Below are positions 8,593 to 15,570 of a stretch of DNA of 64,000 bases, in pieces (within the stretch, counting starts at the first letter, position 1; every line of letters starts with the position of its first letter). The notes beneath the pieces are model-generated. The model was not told the origin of the DNA. It did no database searches and saw nothing but the letters and a program-made list of their open reading frames with translations. Position numbers and translations under genes: made by a program. The stretch covers positions 5,592,501-5,656,500 of the forward strand of contig NZ_CP067395.1 in assembly GCF_017355525.1 (NCBI RefSeq), given 5' to 3'. The DNA comes from Lysobacter enzymogenes (GTDB lineage Bacteria; Pseudomonadota; Gammaproteobacteria; Xanthomonadales; Xanthomonadaceae).

Positions 8593-9090
8593 ATGAAAGG
8601 TCAGCAACGCGAATTGAACCTGCGTTTCCTCGCCCAGCCCACCGACGTCAATTACGGCGGCAAGGTCCACGGCGGCATGGTGATGAAGTGGATCGACCAG
8701 GCCGGCTACGCCGCCGCGGTCGGCTGGAGCGGCAAGTACAGCGTCACCGTCGCGGTCGGCGGCATCCGCTTCGTCGCGCCGATCCGGATCAGCGATCTGG
8801 TCACCGTGCACACCAAGCTGATCCACACCGGCACCAGCAGCATGCATTTCGCGGTCGACGTCAAGGCGCGCGACCCGGGCCTGGACGACGGCGAGCCGGA
8901 GGAGCGGCTGTGCACCCATTGCGTCATCGTGTTCGTCGCGATGGACACGGTCGAAGGCAAGCCGACCCCGGTGCCGGCGTGGACGCCGGTGACCGACGAC
9001 GACAAGCGCCTGGCCGAGTACGCGCTCAAGGTCATGGAGTTGAGCAAGGGCATCGAGGCGACGGTGGAGCGGTACGTCAACGAGGCCTGA
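8593..9090 (+). CDS. Acyl-CoA thioesterase, hotdog fold (YciA-like)
   Basis: The 165-residue single hotdog-domain protein would hydrolyse acyl-CoA to free acid and CoA. The signature 'DVNYGGKVHGGMVMKWIDQAGYAAA' includes the catalytic Asn/Asp-region and the helix that gives the fold its name. 'GIRFVAPIRISDLVTVHTKLIHTG' forms the core strands. The length fits the YciA/BACH family. A CAGGGAGCC site in the end of the flavin reductase gene serves as ribosome binding site. The two genes look like one operon, closed before the REP doublet at 9158. Confidence 0.85.
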   Translation: MKGQQRELNLRFLAQPTDVNYGGKVHGGMVMKWIDQAGYAAAVGWSGKYSVTVAVGGIRFVAPIRISDLVTVHTKLIHTGTSSMHFAVDVKARDPGLDDGEPEERLCTHCVIVFVAMDTVEGKPTPVPAWTPVTDDDKRLAEYALKVMELSKGIEATVERYVNEA

Positions 9091-9157
9091 GGTCGGGGTT
9101 CGTTCGTACTTCGGTGCGGCGGCTGCGGAGTGGCGGGTCGCGTCGCAAGCGCGGTGT

Positions 9158-9240
9158 CGCGGTCGCGGCTCGCGCCGCTCCTACAGGGGGCGGCCGTGGG
9201 TTCGTATCCGACTGTAGGAGCGGCGCGAGCCGCGACCGCG
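9158..9240. repeat. REP doublet (REPIN-like inverted pair)
   Basis: Two copies of the 28-base repeat face each other. The inverted arm is 9158-9185 (ending CGCCGCTCCTACA) and the direct arm is 9213-9240 (starting TGTAGGAGCGGCG), with 27 bases between. The pair can fold into one long hairpin. It lies between the thioesterase gene and the convergent NlpC/P60 gene. Confidence 0.85.
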
Positions 9241-9273
9241 GGGTGGCCGGTCGCTTCGAAGACCCAAAACGCA

Positions 9274-9297
9274 ACAGGCCGCCCGGAGGCGGCCTGT
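9274..9297 (-). terminator. Terminator of the NlpC/P60 gene
   Basis: ACAGGCCGCC, a four-base loop, then GGCGGCCTGT. On the reverse strand the stem is followed by TGCGTTTTGG, a short T run. It sits just after the stop of the leftward NlpC/P60 gene. Confidence 0.75.
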
Positions 9298-9320
9298 CGG
9301 ATGCGGCGCGGTACCGAGGT

Positions 9321-10067
9321 TCAGATGCCGTCGACCCGGCGCGCTTCCATGAACTTGCCGCTCCAGTAGCCGCTGTCGAGGCTCGACACGGTCACGTCCT
9401 TGCCGGTGCGCGGGGCGTGCACGAAGCGGCCGTCGCCGAGGTAGATGCCGACGTGGTCGACGCGGCCGCGGCGGCCGAAGAACACCAGGTCGCCTTCGGT
9501 CATGGCGTCGCGGTCGATCACTTCGCCGGTCTTGGCCATCTCGCGCGAGACGCGCGGCAGTTCGATGCCCAGGGCGTTGCGGAACACGTAGCCGACCAGG
9601 CCCGAGCAGTCGAAGCCCTGGTCCGGCGAGGTGCCGCCCCAGCGGTACGGGGTGCCCAGCAGGGCCAGGGCCTTTTGCAGCATGCCCTTGATCCGGCCCT
9701 GTTCGGCGACCGGGATGTCGCTCTTGCTCAGCGGGATGTCCTGGCCCTGGCCGAGCATCCGGTTCAGGTCGGTCGCCAGCATCAGCGCGCGGTCGGACAG
9801 GGTCATCGCTTCCGGCAGCATGTGGCCGCCGCTGGCTTCCGGCGCGTCGGCCGAATCGTTGCGCAGCGAGGGGCCGCCCGGGAGCAGCGAGGAAGCCGCG
9901 CCGGCGCTCACGGACTGGGCGAAGGCGGGCAGGGCGCACACCGCCAGGGTGGCGGTGAGCAGGATTCGTTGGCTGGCCCGGCGGCCGGGGCGTCGGCTTT
10001 GGGCGGTGTCGCAAGATGCTTGGGGGGTGGCAGTCTGGCGGTTGTGGCGATGGGTCGAAGTCGTCAC
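9321..10067 (-). CDS. Secreted NlpC/P60 (C40) peptidoglycan endopeptidase 1
   Basis: The precursor has 248 residues. A basic n-region of about 30 residues is followed by a signal core (ILLTATLAVCALPAFAQ). A linker of about 60 residues and a C-terminal NlpC/P60 domain from about residue 130 follow. The catalytic triad is visible: C154 (FDCSG), H205 (DHVGIY) and H217 (FVHAP). Such enzymes cut D-gamma-glutamyl-diaminopimelate bonds in peptidoglycan. The start is a GTG without a clear Shine-Dalgarno; no later start keeps the signal peptide. A CRP/Clp palindrome lies about 100 bases upstream. Confidence 0.85.
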   Translation of the reverse strand: MTTSTHRHNRQTATPQASCDTAQSRRPGRRASQRILLTATLAVCALPAFAQSVSAGAASSLLPGGPSLRNDSADAPEASGGHMLPEAMTLSDRALMLATDLNRMLGQGQDIPLSKSDIPVAEQGRIKGMLQKALALLGTPYRWGGTSPDQGFDCSGLVGYVFRNALGIELPRVSREMAKTGEVIDRDAMTEGDLVFFGRRGRVDHVGIYLGDGRFVHAPRTGKDVTVSSLDSGYWSGKFMEARRVDGI

Positions 10068-10158
10068 TTAGGAATCACAGAGTCGTCACCGGAGAAGGAC
10101 AATACCCGCCGGGTGGGACGGTGTGGTTCAAATTTCGTTAGGCGAGCGTAAACAGGTA

Positions 10159-10174
10159 TGTGATTTTGCTCACA
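10159..10174. promoter_or_regulatory. CRP/Clp-type binding site
   Basis: TGTGATTTTGCTCACA is a perfect TGTGA-N6-TCACA palindrome, the site bound by CRP and by the xanthomonad homologue Clp. It lies in an AT-rich stretch, centred about 100 bases upstream of the leftward NlpC/P60 gene and downstream of the second NlpC/P60 gene. The first is therefore the likely target. Clp control of lytic enzymes is known in Lysobacter and Xanthomonas; control of this gene is inference. Confidence 0.75.
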
Positions 10175-10221
10175 TTTTTGACGCGTACTAAGCCGCAGTC
10201 CTGTTCATTCGAGTCGCAGGA

Positions 10222-10797
10222 TTACTTGAGAATCCGCTTGGCGCCGCTGTAATGATCGCGCCAGTACGGGCCGTCCAGGCGGTCCAGGCGGACCGTGCCG
10301 CCGGTGCTGGGGGCGTGGACGAAGCGGCCTTCGCCGACGTAGATGCCGACGTGGCTGACGTTGCCGGAGCTGCCGAAGAACACCAGGTCGCCGGCCGCCA
10401 GCCGCAGCGGGTCGATGCGCGGGCCCTGGTAGCCGGCCAGGTCGCGCGAGGTCCGCGGCAGGTTCAGCGCCAGCATGTCGCGGTAGACGTAATTGACCAG
10501 GCCGCTGCAGTCGAAGCCGCCTTCCGGGGTGTTGCCGCCGTAGCGGTACGGGGTGCCGACCAGGCTGAAGGCGCGCATCAGCACGGCGTTGGCGGCGACC
10601 GGGTTGTCCGGGTCCACGTGCGGCCAGACCCGGGCGGGCTGGGCCGGCGGGGGCGTGCGGCGCACCGTCTGCTTGCCGCCGCTGCAGGCCGCGAGCAGGC
10701 CGCACAGGGCCAGCGCCAGCACGGCGGCCGGCAACGGCCAGGGCCCGCGCGCTGGCGCGGGAGCGGTGTTGCCGGGATAATGCGCGGCCTTCGTCAC
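10222..10797 (-). CDS. NlpC/P60 lipoprotein endopeptidase 2
   Basis: This second C40 peptidase resembles its neighbour: FDCSGLVNYVYRD around the catalytic Cys, SHVGIYVGEGRFVHAPSTGG with both histidines, and GTPYRYGGNTPEGG before the Cys. Unlike the first, it has a lipobox (LCGLLAAC), so it should be anchored to a membrane. The start is uncertain. I use a GTG at 10797, which gives about 38 residues before the lipid Cys; the frame is open upstream to 10917 but would overlap the promoter of the divergent slyD-like gene. The pair probably arose by duplication, with lipidation as the main difference. Confidence 0.8.
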   Translation of the reverse strand: MTKAAHYPGNTAPAPARGPWPLPAAVLALALCGLLAACSGGKQTVRRTPPPAQPARVWPHVDPDNPVAANAVLMRAFSLVGTPYRYGGNTPEGGFDCSGLVNYVYRDMLALNLPRTSRDLAGYQGPRIDPLRLAAGDLVFFGSSGNVSHVGIYVGEGRFVHAPSTGGTVRLDRLDGPYWRDHYSGAKRILK

Positions 10798-10931
10798 GGC
10801 CGATAGCTTGGCGGCTGGCGGCAGCGGCGACAAGACAATCGATGTGTCGTTTTGTGGCGGCCGGCGCGAATCGGCCGCCGATTCCTTTATTTCCCCGGGC
10901 GCGCCGTGCGCGCCCACCAGCCGGACTAGCC

Positions 10932-11411
10932 ATGAAAATCGAAAAAGATCGCGTCGTGCGTTTCCACTACACCGTAGCCGAGCAGGGCGGCGAGCCCGTC
11001 GAGAGCTCGGAAGGCCGCGAACCGCTGGCGATCCTGATCGGCCACAACAACATCATCCCGGGCCTGGAAAAGGCGATGGACGGCCGCGAGGCCGGCGACA
11101 AGTTCGAAGTCGACGTGCCGGCGGCCGAAGCCTACGGCGAGCGCCAGGACGGCCTGACCCAGCGCGTGCCGAAGAAGTACTTCAAGGACGCCAAGCTGAC
11201 CCCGGGCATGCAGGCCGTGCTGCCGACCAACTTCGGCCCGCGCGCGGTGACGATCCTGAAGGTCGGCATGAGCGTGGTCGACGTCGACCTGAACCATCCG
11301 ATGGCCGGCAAGGACCTGCACTTCGCGATCGAGATCGTCGAAGTGCGCGAAGCGGCGGCGGAAGAAGTCGAGCACGGCCACGTGCACGGCGACGGCGGCC
11401 ACGCCCACTGA
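10932..11411 (+). CDS. slyD: FKBP-type peptidyl-prolyl isomerase, SlyD-like
   Basis: The 159-residue cytoplasmic prolyl isomerase and chaperone starts at the ATG at 10932 (MKIEKDRVVRFHYTV), the usual SlyD start. The FKBP core carries an inserted chaperone flap at about residues 75-120, including AYGERQDGLTQRVPKKYF. The tail is His-rich (HGHVHGDGGHAH) and could bind nickel or other metals, although it is shorter and lacks the cysteines of E. coli SlyD. It is divergent from the NlpC/P60 lipoprotein gene. Confidence 0.9.
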   Translation: MKIEKDRVVRFHYTVAEQGGEPVESSEGREPLAILIGHNNIIPGLEKAMDGREAGDKFEVDVPAAEAYGERQDGLTQRVPKKYFKDAKLTPGMQAVLPTNFGPRAVTILKVGMSVVDVDLNHPMAGKDLHFAIEIVEVREAAAEEVEHGHVHGDGGHAH

Positions 11412-11451
11412 GTCCGCGCGGCCCGTCCGGGCCGCGGTCGGGCGACACCGG

Positions 11452-11473
11452 ACGGCCCGCGCATGCGGGCCGT
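11452..11473 (+). terminator. Terminator after slyD-like gene
   Basis: ACGGCCCGC, a GCAT loop, then GCGGGCCGT, followed by TCGCGTTTTC. The T run is weak but correctly placed 40 bases after the stop codon. Confidence 0.7.
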
Positions 11474-11514
11474 TCGCGTTTTCGCCGCGGGGCCTCGGAC
11501 CCGATGCCTTCCGC

Positions 11515-11785
11515 TGCGTTGCGGGAGAGTCTTCAGTGTCGACGGCTTTCGCTTTGTCGTGGGAGGGCCTTCAAGCTCGGCGCCTTTCGATCCGAAGCGG
11601 CGATTCGAGCGAAAAACGTCGGGCCGAAGGCCTTCGCACGGTCCCGTTGCAACGGCGAGCTGAGCGGAAAGCGTCGGGCCTGAAGGCTCTCCCACAACGA
11701 AGCGAAAGGCGCCGGGCCTGAAAGCCCTCCTGCAACGGGTCGAAAAGCGCCGGGCCTGAAGGCCTCCCGCAAGATCCGGCCTGTG
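11515..11785. repeat. Cluster of inverted GGGCCTGAAGGCC-type repeats
   Basis: Six related units fill the space between the slyD-like and DUF418 genes. Two lie in one orientation (near 11515 and 11558, GGGAG...CTTCA...CGGC...TTTCG). Four lie in the other (near 11613, 11657, 11703 and 11750, e.g. GCGCCGGGCCTGAAGGC followed by CTCCC and GCAA). Opposed units can form hairpins. The family is distinct from the TGTAGGAGC repeat. Apart from the terminator at 11452, I see nothing else in this 428-base gap. Confidence 0.75.
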
Positions 11786-11839
11786 CATACTCGCCGTGCT
11801 TGCCGTCTTGTCTTTCGCCTTTCGTTTGCGCAGTTCCCC

Positions 11840-13075
11840 ATGACCGCTTCCGTCCCCGAATTCGCCCCGGTCGCCGCGCCGCAACGCGTGGCCGCGCTCG
11901 ACGCGCTGCGCGGGCTGGCCCTGCTCGGCATCCTGCTCAGCAACGTTTCCGGCTTCGCCGGGCCGCTGCTGGAATTGCACGACGGCATCGACCCGGCGTT
12001 GCGCGGCGCCGACCGCGCCTGGGCGACGTTCGTCTACGTGGCGATCAACGACAAGGCCTGGAGCCTGTTCGCGCTGCTGTTCGGCATGGGCTTCGCGACC
12101 ATGCTCGCGCGCGCGCAGGCGGCCGCGCGCGGCTTCGTCGCGGTCTACCTGCGCCGCAGCCTCGGTTTGCTGGCGATCGGCCTGATCCATGCGTGGCTGA
12201 TCTGGGCCGGCGACATCCTGGTCACCTATGCCTTGTGCGCGTTCGCGCTGCTGGCGCTGCGCAAGCTGTCGGCGCAGACGTGGCTGGCCCTGGGCGGCGC
12301 GCTGTACGCGGCCGGCATCGGCTGGATGCTGCTGATCGCCGCGGCGCTGACCGTGCCCGGCGTGGCGGTCGGCGGGCCGCAGGATCTGGCCGCGGCGCAG
12401 GCCGAGCGCGCGGCCGAAGTCGCCGCGTACGCCCACGGCGATTACGCCGCGGCCACCGCCCAGCGCCTGTGGTTCTTCTTCGACTTCGTCGTCTCCGGCT
12501 GGACGCTGATGTTGCCGCTGACCCTGGGCCTGTTCCTGATCGGCGCCGGCCTGGCGCGCAGCGGTGTGCTGGCCGATCCGCAGCGCCAGCGCGAACGATT
12601 GCGGGCGATGCTGGCGTGGGGCCTGGCCGTCGGCGCCGCGCTGACCGCCGCGAGCGTGGCGCTGACCGCGACGCCGTCGACGGCGGTCTTCACCGCCAGG
12701 TCGATGCTGGCGCAGACGCTGCACCTCGCCGCCGGCCTGCCGCTGGCGCTGGCCGCGATCGCCGCGATCGTGTCGTGGCTGCACGCCGGCGCGCGCTGGC
12801 CGCTGCGCTTCGCCGCGGCCGGGCGCATGGCGCTGAGCCACTACCTGACCCAGTCGCTGGTCGCGACGTGGCTGATGTACGGCTACGGCCTGGGGCAGTG
12901 GGGGCGCTGGTCGTACAGCACCCTGATCCTGGCCGCGCTGGCGCTGTTCGTCGCGCAGATGGCGTTCAGTACGTGGTGGCTGCGCCGGTTCCGGTTCGGG
13001 CCGTTGGAATGGTTGTGGCGTGCTTTCACGTATGCGCGTTGGCCGCCGTTGCGGGTGGAGCGGGCGGCGGGATGA
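11840..13075 (+). CDS. DUF418-family integral membrane protein (YeiB-like)
   Basis: The 411-residue inner-membrane protein has about 9-10 hydrophobic helices. The N-terminal 'RVAALDALRGLALLGILLSNV' is the hallmark of this family, and the C-terminal DUF418 part contains 'AAGRMALSHYLTQSL' and 'FRFGPLEWLWRAFTY'. The biochemical role is not established; related acyltransferase-3-like proteins handle membrane or envelope substrates. The start at 11840 (MTASVPEF) fits other members; the frame is open 57 bases upstream into the repeat cluster. Confidence 0.85.
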   Translation: MTASVPEFAPVAAPQRVAALDALRGLALLGILLSNVSGFAGPLLELHDGIDPALRGADRAWATFVYVAINDKAWSLFALLFGMGFATMLARAQAAARGFVAVYLRRSLGLLAIGLIHAWLIWAGDILVTYALCAFALLALRKLSAQTWLALGGALYAAGIGWMLLIAAALTVPGVAVGGPQDLAAAQAERAAEVAAYAHGDYAAATAQRLWFFFDFVVSGWTLMLPLTLGLFLIGAGLARSGVLADPQRQRERLRAMLAWGLAVGAALTAASVALTATPSTAVFTARSMLAQTLHLAAGLPLALAAIAAIVSWLHAGARWPLRFAAAGRMALSHYLTQSLVATWLMYGYGLGQWGRWSYSTLILAALALFVAQMAFSTWWLRRFRFGPLEWLWRAFTYARWPPLRVERAAG

Positions 13076-13162
13076 CGCGCGGTGTGGCTTGCCCAGGCAA
13101 CTGAAGCCGGCAGTCGTGCGTGCATGAGGAATGACGCGGGCTGTCGTCGCGATTTGAAATTC

Positions 13163-13245
13163 CGCGGTCGCGGCTTGCGCCGCTCCTACAGTCGCTGCGT
13201 TGCGGCGGCGCTGCCCCTGCAGGAGCGGCGCGAGCCGCGACCGCG
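13163..13245. repeat. REP doublet (REPIN-like inverted pair)
   Basis: The inverted arm at 13163-13190 ends CCGCTCCTACA. The direct arm at 13218-13245 begins TGCAGGAGCGGCG, one base off the usual TGTAGG. The 27-base spacer equals that of the pair at 9158, so the doublet may move or persist as one unit. Confidence 0.8.
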
Positions 13246-13292
13246 CCGCCACGCTTGCGACGAACGATCGGATCGACCGGAACCCGACAAAA

Positions 13293-13319
13293 GAAACGGC
13301 CCGCGCGAGCGGGCCGTTT
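13293..13319 (-). terminator. Terminator of M4 protease 1
   Basis: AAACGGCCCGC, a GCGA loop, then GCGGGCCGTTT. On the reverse strand it is followed by CTTTTGTC. It lies 37 bases after the stop of the leftward protease gene. An almost identical hairpin ends the sister gene. Confidence 0.85.
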
Positions 13320-13355
13320 CCATCGCGCCGTCACACCGGCGCGAACAACCTTGCC

Positions 13356-15161
13356 TCAGTTGACGCTGACCGCGCTCCACGCGCGCGCCACCGCGGCGTA
13401 CTCGGCCGAATTGGCGCCGTACAGATCGGTCGCCGCCTGCAAGGTCCAGGTGCGCGCCTGCGGATAGGTGGTGCTGGACACGAAGTAGCGGGTCAGCGCG
13501 CGGTACATGATCGCGCCGACCTTGTTGCGGCCGATGCCGGTAATCGCGGTGTCGCCGTTGCAGACCAGCTGGGCCTTGGTGTAGTTGAACCCGGCCGGCA
13601 CCACCGCGCCTTCGGACAACAGATAGAACATGCGGTTCAGCACGCCGGAGGTGTAGTGCGGGTCGTAGGTGCCGCCCTGGCCGGTCTGCGAGGCAGTGAA
13701 GCCGCCGCTGGGGTAGCAGACCTTGGAACGGCCGTCGGCGTCCTGCTTGAACAGGATGCGCAGCGCGCTGGTGCCGTTGGGGTTGTTCTTGACCAGCTTC
13801 TCGCCCATCAGATAGTCGCCCGGGTCGTTGGCGTTGTTGGCGCTGAACTCGACCAGGGTGCCGAAGATGTCGGAGACGCCTTCGTTGATGCCGCCGGTGT
13901 CCTTGATGTTGTAGTAGCCCAGGCGCGCGGTGGCCTCGGTCACGCCGTGGGTCATTTCGTGGCCGGCCACGTCCAGCGCCACCAGCGGCTTGAAGCTGGA
14001 ACCGTCGCCGTAGGCCATCAGCTTCTGCGAGCCGTACCAGAACGCGTTGTCGTAGTTGCTGCCGACGTGGACGAAGCTCTTGACGCCCTTGCCGTCGTTG
14101 AAGATGCCGTTGCGGCCGTGCACGTTCTTGTAATAGTCCCAGGTCGCGGCGACGCCGTAGTAGGCGTCGGCGGCGACGGTGGCGCGGTCGCTGGTGGCGT
14201 TGTTGCCCCAGCTGTTGTCGGCGTCGGTGAACAAGGTCGCGCTCGGGAAGCCGTTGGTGTAGCTCATCGAGCCTTGCGCGTCGTAGGTCGAGCCGTTGCC
14301 GCGGCTCGGGTCGACCAGGCGGAAGCCGCTGCTGGTGGAGTCGGTGACGATGCCGACGTTGCCGATCAGCAGGGTCTTGCCGGTGCCGTTGGAGGCGGCG
14401 GTCTGGATGCGGTCGTCGGCCTGCAGCAGCTTGCCGTTGCCGGCGTCGACGAAGTAGGTGATGTGGCCCGGCAGCGGGTCGTTGCGGCGGTCGCCGTGCA
14501 GTTCCAGCTGATACGCCAGGGTCGGCTCGACCCCGCGCGCGAACACCACCAGCCCGGCGTTGTCGATGTTGCGCACCTGGCCGTCGAAGTTGGCGCCGGC
14601 CTCGACCTTGGCCTGCTCCAGGCCGATCTTCGGCTGCAACTCGGGGCGGGCGAGGGTGCGCATGTTGTCGCCCTGGCTGATCGACTTGAGCTGGCCGTTC
14701 TGGCTGTGCACGACGAAGTCGCCGCCGACGACCGGCAGGCCCTGGTAGCTGCGCTCCATGCGCACGTGCTCGGTGCCGTCGCGGTCCACCATCACGTCGC
14801 GGGCGCGGAAGCCGTCGGCGGCGACGCGGTTCACTTCGCGCCCGGCGGCGCCCTGCAGCAGGCCGCGCGCGCGCGCGGCGGCGGGCGAGGCGTCGGCCTC
14901 GGCTTCGCCCGGCGAGGAAGCGACCAGATCGCTGCCGGCGCGCGCGCCGGTGCCGGCGAACAGCGCCGCCAGCGGGGTGCGGTGATGCTCGGCGACGGCG
15001 TTCGCGGCATCGGCGCGGCTCTGCGCGGCGAGCGCGGCCGAAGCGGCCGGCGCGGCCGCGGCGTCGCCGCCGGCCAGGTCGGCGATGGCGTTGGTGCGGC
15101 CGGCGGTCAAAGCCAGCGCGGCGAGAATGGCGCTACCGAGCAATGCGTACTTGAGTTGCAT
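13356..15161 (-). CDS. Secreted thermolysin-type (M4) metalloprotease 1
   Basis: The precursor has 601 residues: a signal peptide through about residue 25, an FTP/PepSY propeptide of about 220 residues (VMVDRDGTEHVRMERSYQGLPVVGG), then an M4 catalytic domain. The zinc site is H401-E-M-T-H405, with E427 in GGINEGVSD as third ligand. The C-terminal domain contains the DPHYTSG stretch expected near the catalytic histidine. It should be exported, self-processed and act on extracellular protein, as do many lytic proteases of predatory bacteria. The start is at 15161, with GGGGAAGA upstream. Confidence 0.92.
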   Translation of the reverse strand: MQLKYALLGSAILAALALTAGRTNAIADLAGGDAAAAPAASAALAAQSRADAANAVAEHHRTPLAALFAGTGARAGSDLVASSPGEAEADASPAAARARGLLQGAAGREVNRVAADGFRARDVMVDRDGTEHVRMERSYQGLPVVGGDFVVHSQNGQLKSISQGDNMRTLARPELQPKIGLEQAKVEAGANFDGQVRNIDNAGLVVFARGVEPTLAYQLELHGDRRNDPLPGHITYFVDAGNGKLLQADDRIQTAASNGTGKTLLIGNVGIVTDSTSSGFRLVDPSRGNGSTYDAQGSMSYTNGFPSATLFTDADNSWGNNATSDRATVAADAYYGVAATWDYYKNVHGRNGIFNDGKGVKSFVHVGSNYDNAFWYGSQKLMAYGDGSSFKPLVALDVAGHEMTHGVTEATARLGYYNIKDTGGINEGVSDIFGTLVEFSANNANDPGDYLMGEKLVKNNPNGTSALRILFKQDADGRSKVCYPSGGFTASQTGQGGTYDPHYTSGVLNRMFYLLSEGAVVPAGFNYTKAQLVCNGDTAITGIGRNKVGAIMYRALTRYFVSSTTYPQARTWTLQAATDLYGANSAEYAAVARAWSAVSVN

Positions 15162-15570
15162 GTGCGGTCTTCCCCGTAGTTTTGAAAAAGGATGGCCAAA
15201 GCGCGCCCGTGCCGCGCCGAGGGCGGCGATGCGTCGGGAACGGATGGGCCTGCGGCGCTCGGCATCGCCGGTGGCGTGCCGATGTGCGGCGGGCACGAAA
15301 ACGTTAGGCGCGCGGCGCGGGCGGCGCGAACGCAAACCAGCCTTGCGCGTCACACAATGGCACCGGTCACCACGCTGGCTGTCACATATTGCGTCGCCGT
15401 AATGCATTCGGCGCGTCGCAGAGCGATGGTCGCGCCGCGGCGGCGAAGCCGCGTCGGCGGCCGGCGCGGCCGGGCGGGTTCGGCGCGGCGAAATCGGCGC
15501 GGCGAAAAGAGAACGGCCCGCGCGAGCGGGCCGTTCGAATGCCTGCGGCCGTTGCGGCCCGGCCGGAGGT
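15162..15570. other. Intergenic region between the two M4 genes
   Basis: This region holds the promoter side of M4 protease 1, with a less GC-rich segment at 15350-15400 containing several TGTGAC/GTCACA half-sites but no complete CRP/Clp palindrome. It also holds the terminator of M4 protease 2 at 15511-15536. No gene is evident. Confidence 0.5.
15511..15536 (-). terminator. Terminator of M4 protease 2
   Basis: GAACGGCCCGC, a GCGA loop, then GCGGGCCGTTC. On the reverse strand it is followed by TCTTTTCGCC. It is the same stem as the terminator of M4 protease 1, which suggests that gene and terminator were duplicated together. Confidence 0.8.

Noticed and set aside
15350-15400. CRP/Clp site upstream of M4 protease 1
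   Set aside because: Several TGTGAC and GTCACA half-sites occur, but no pair has the six-base spacing required.
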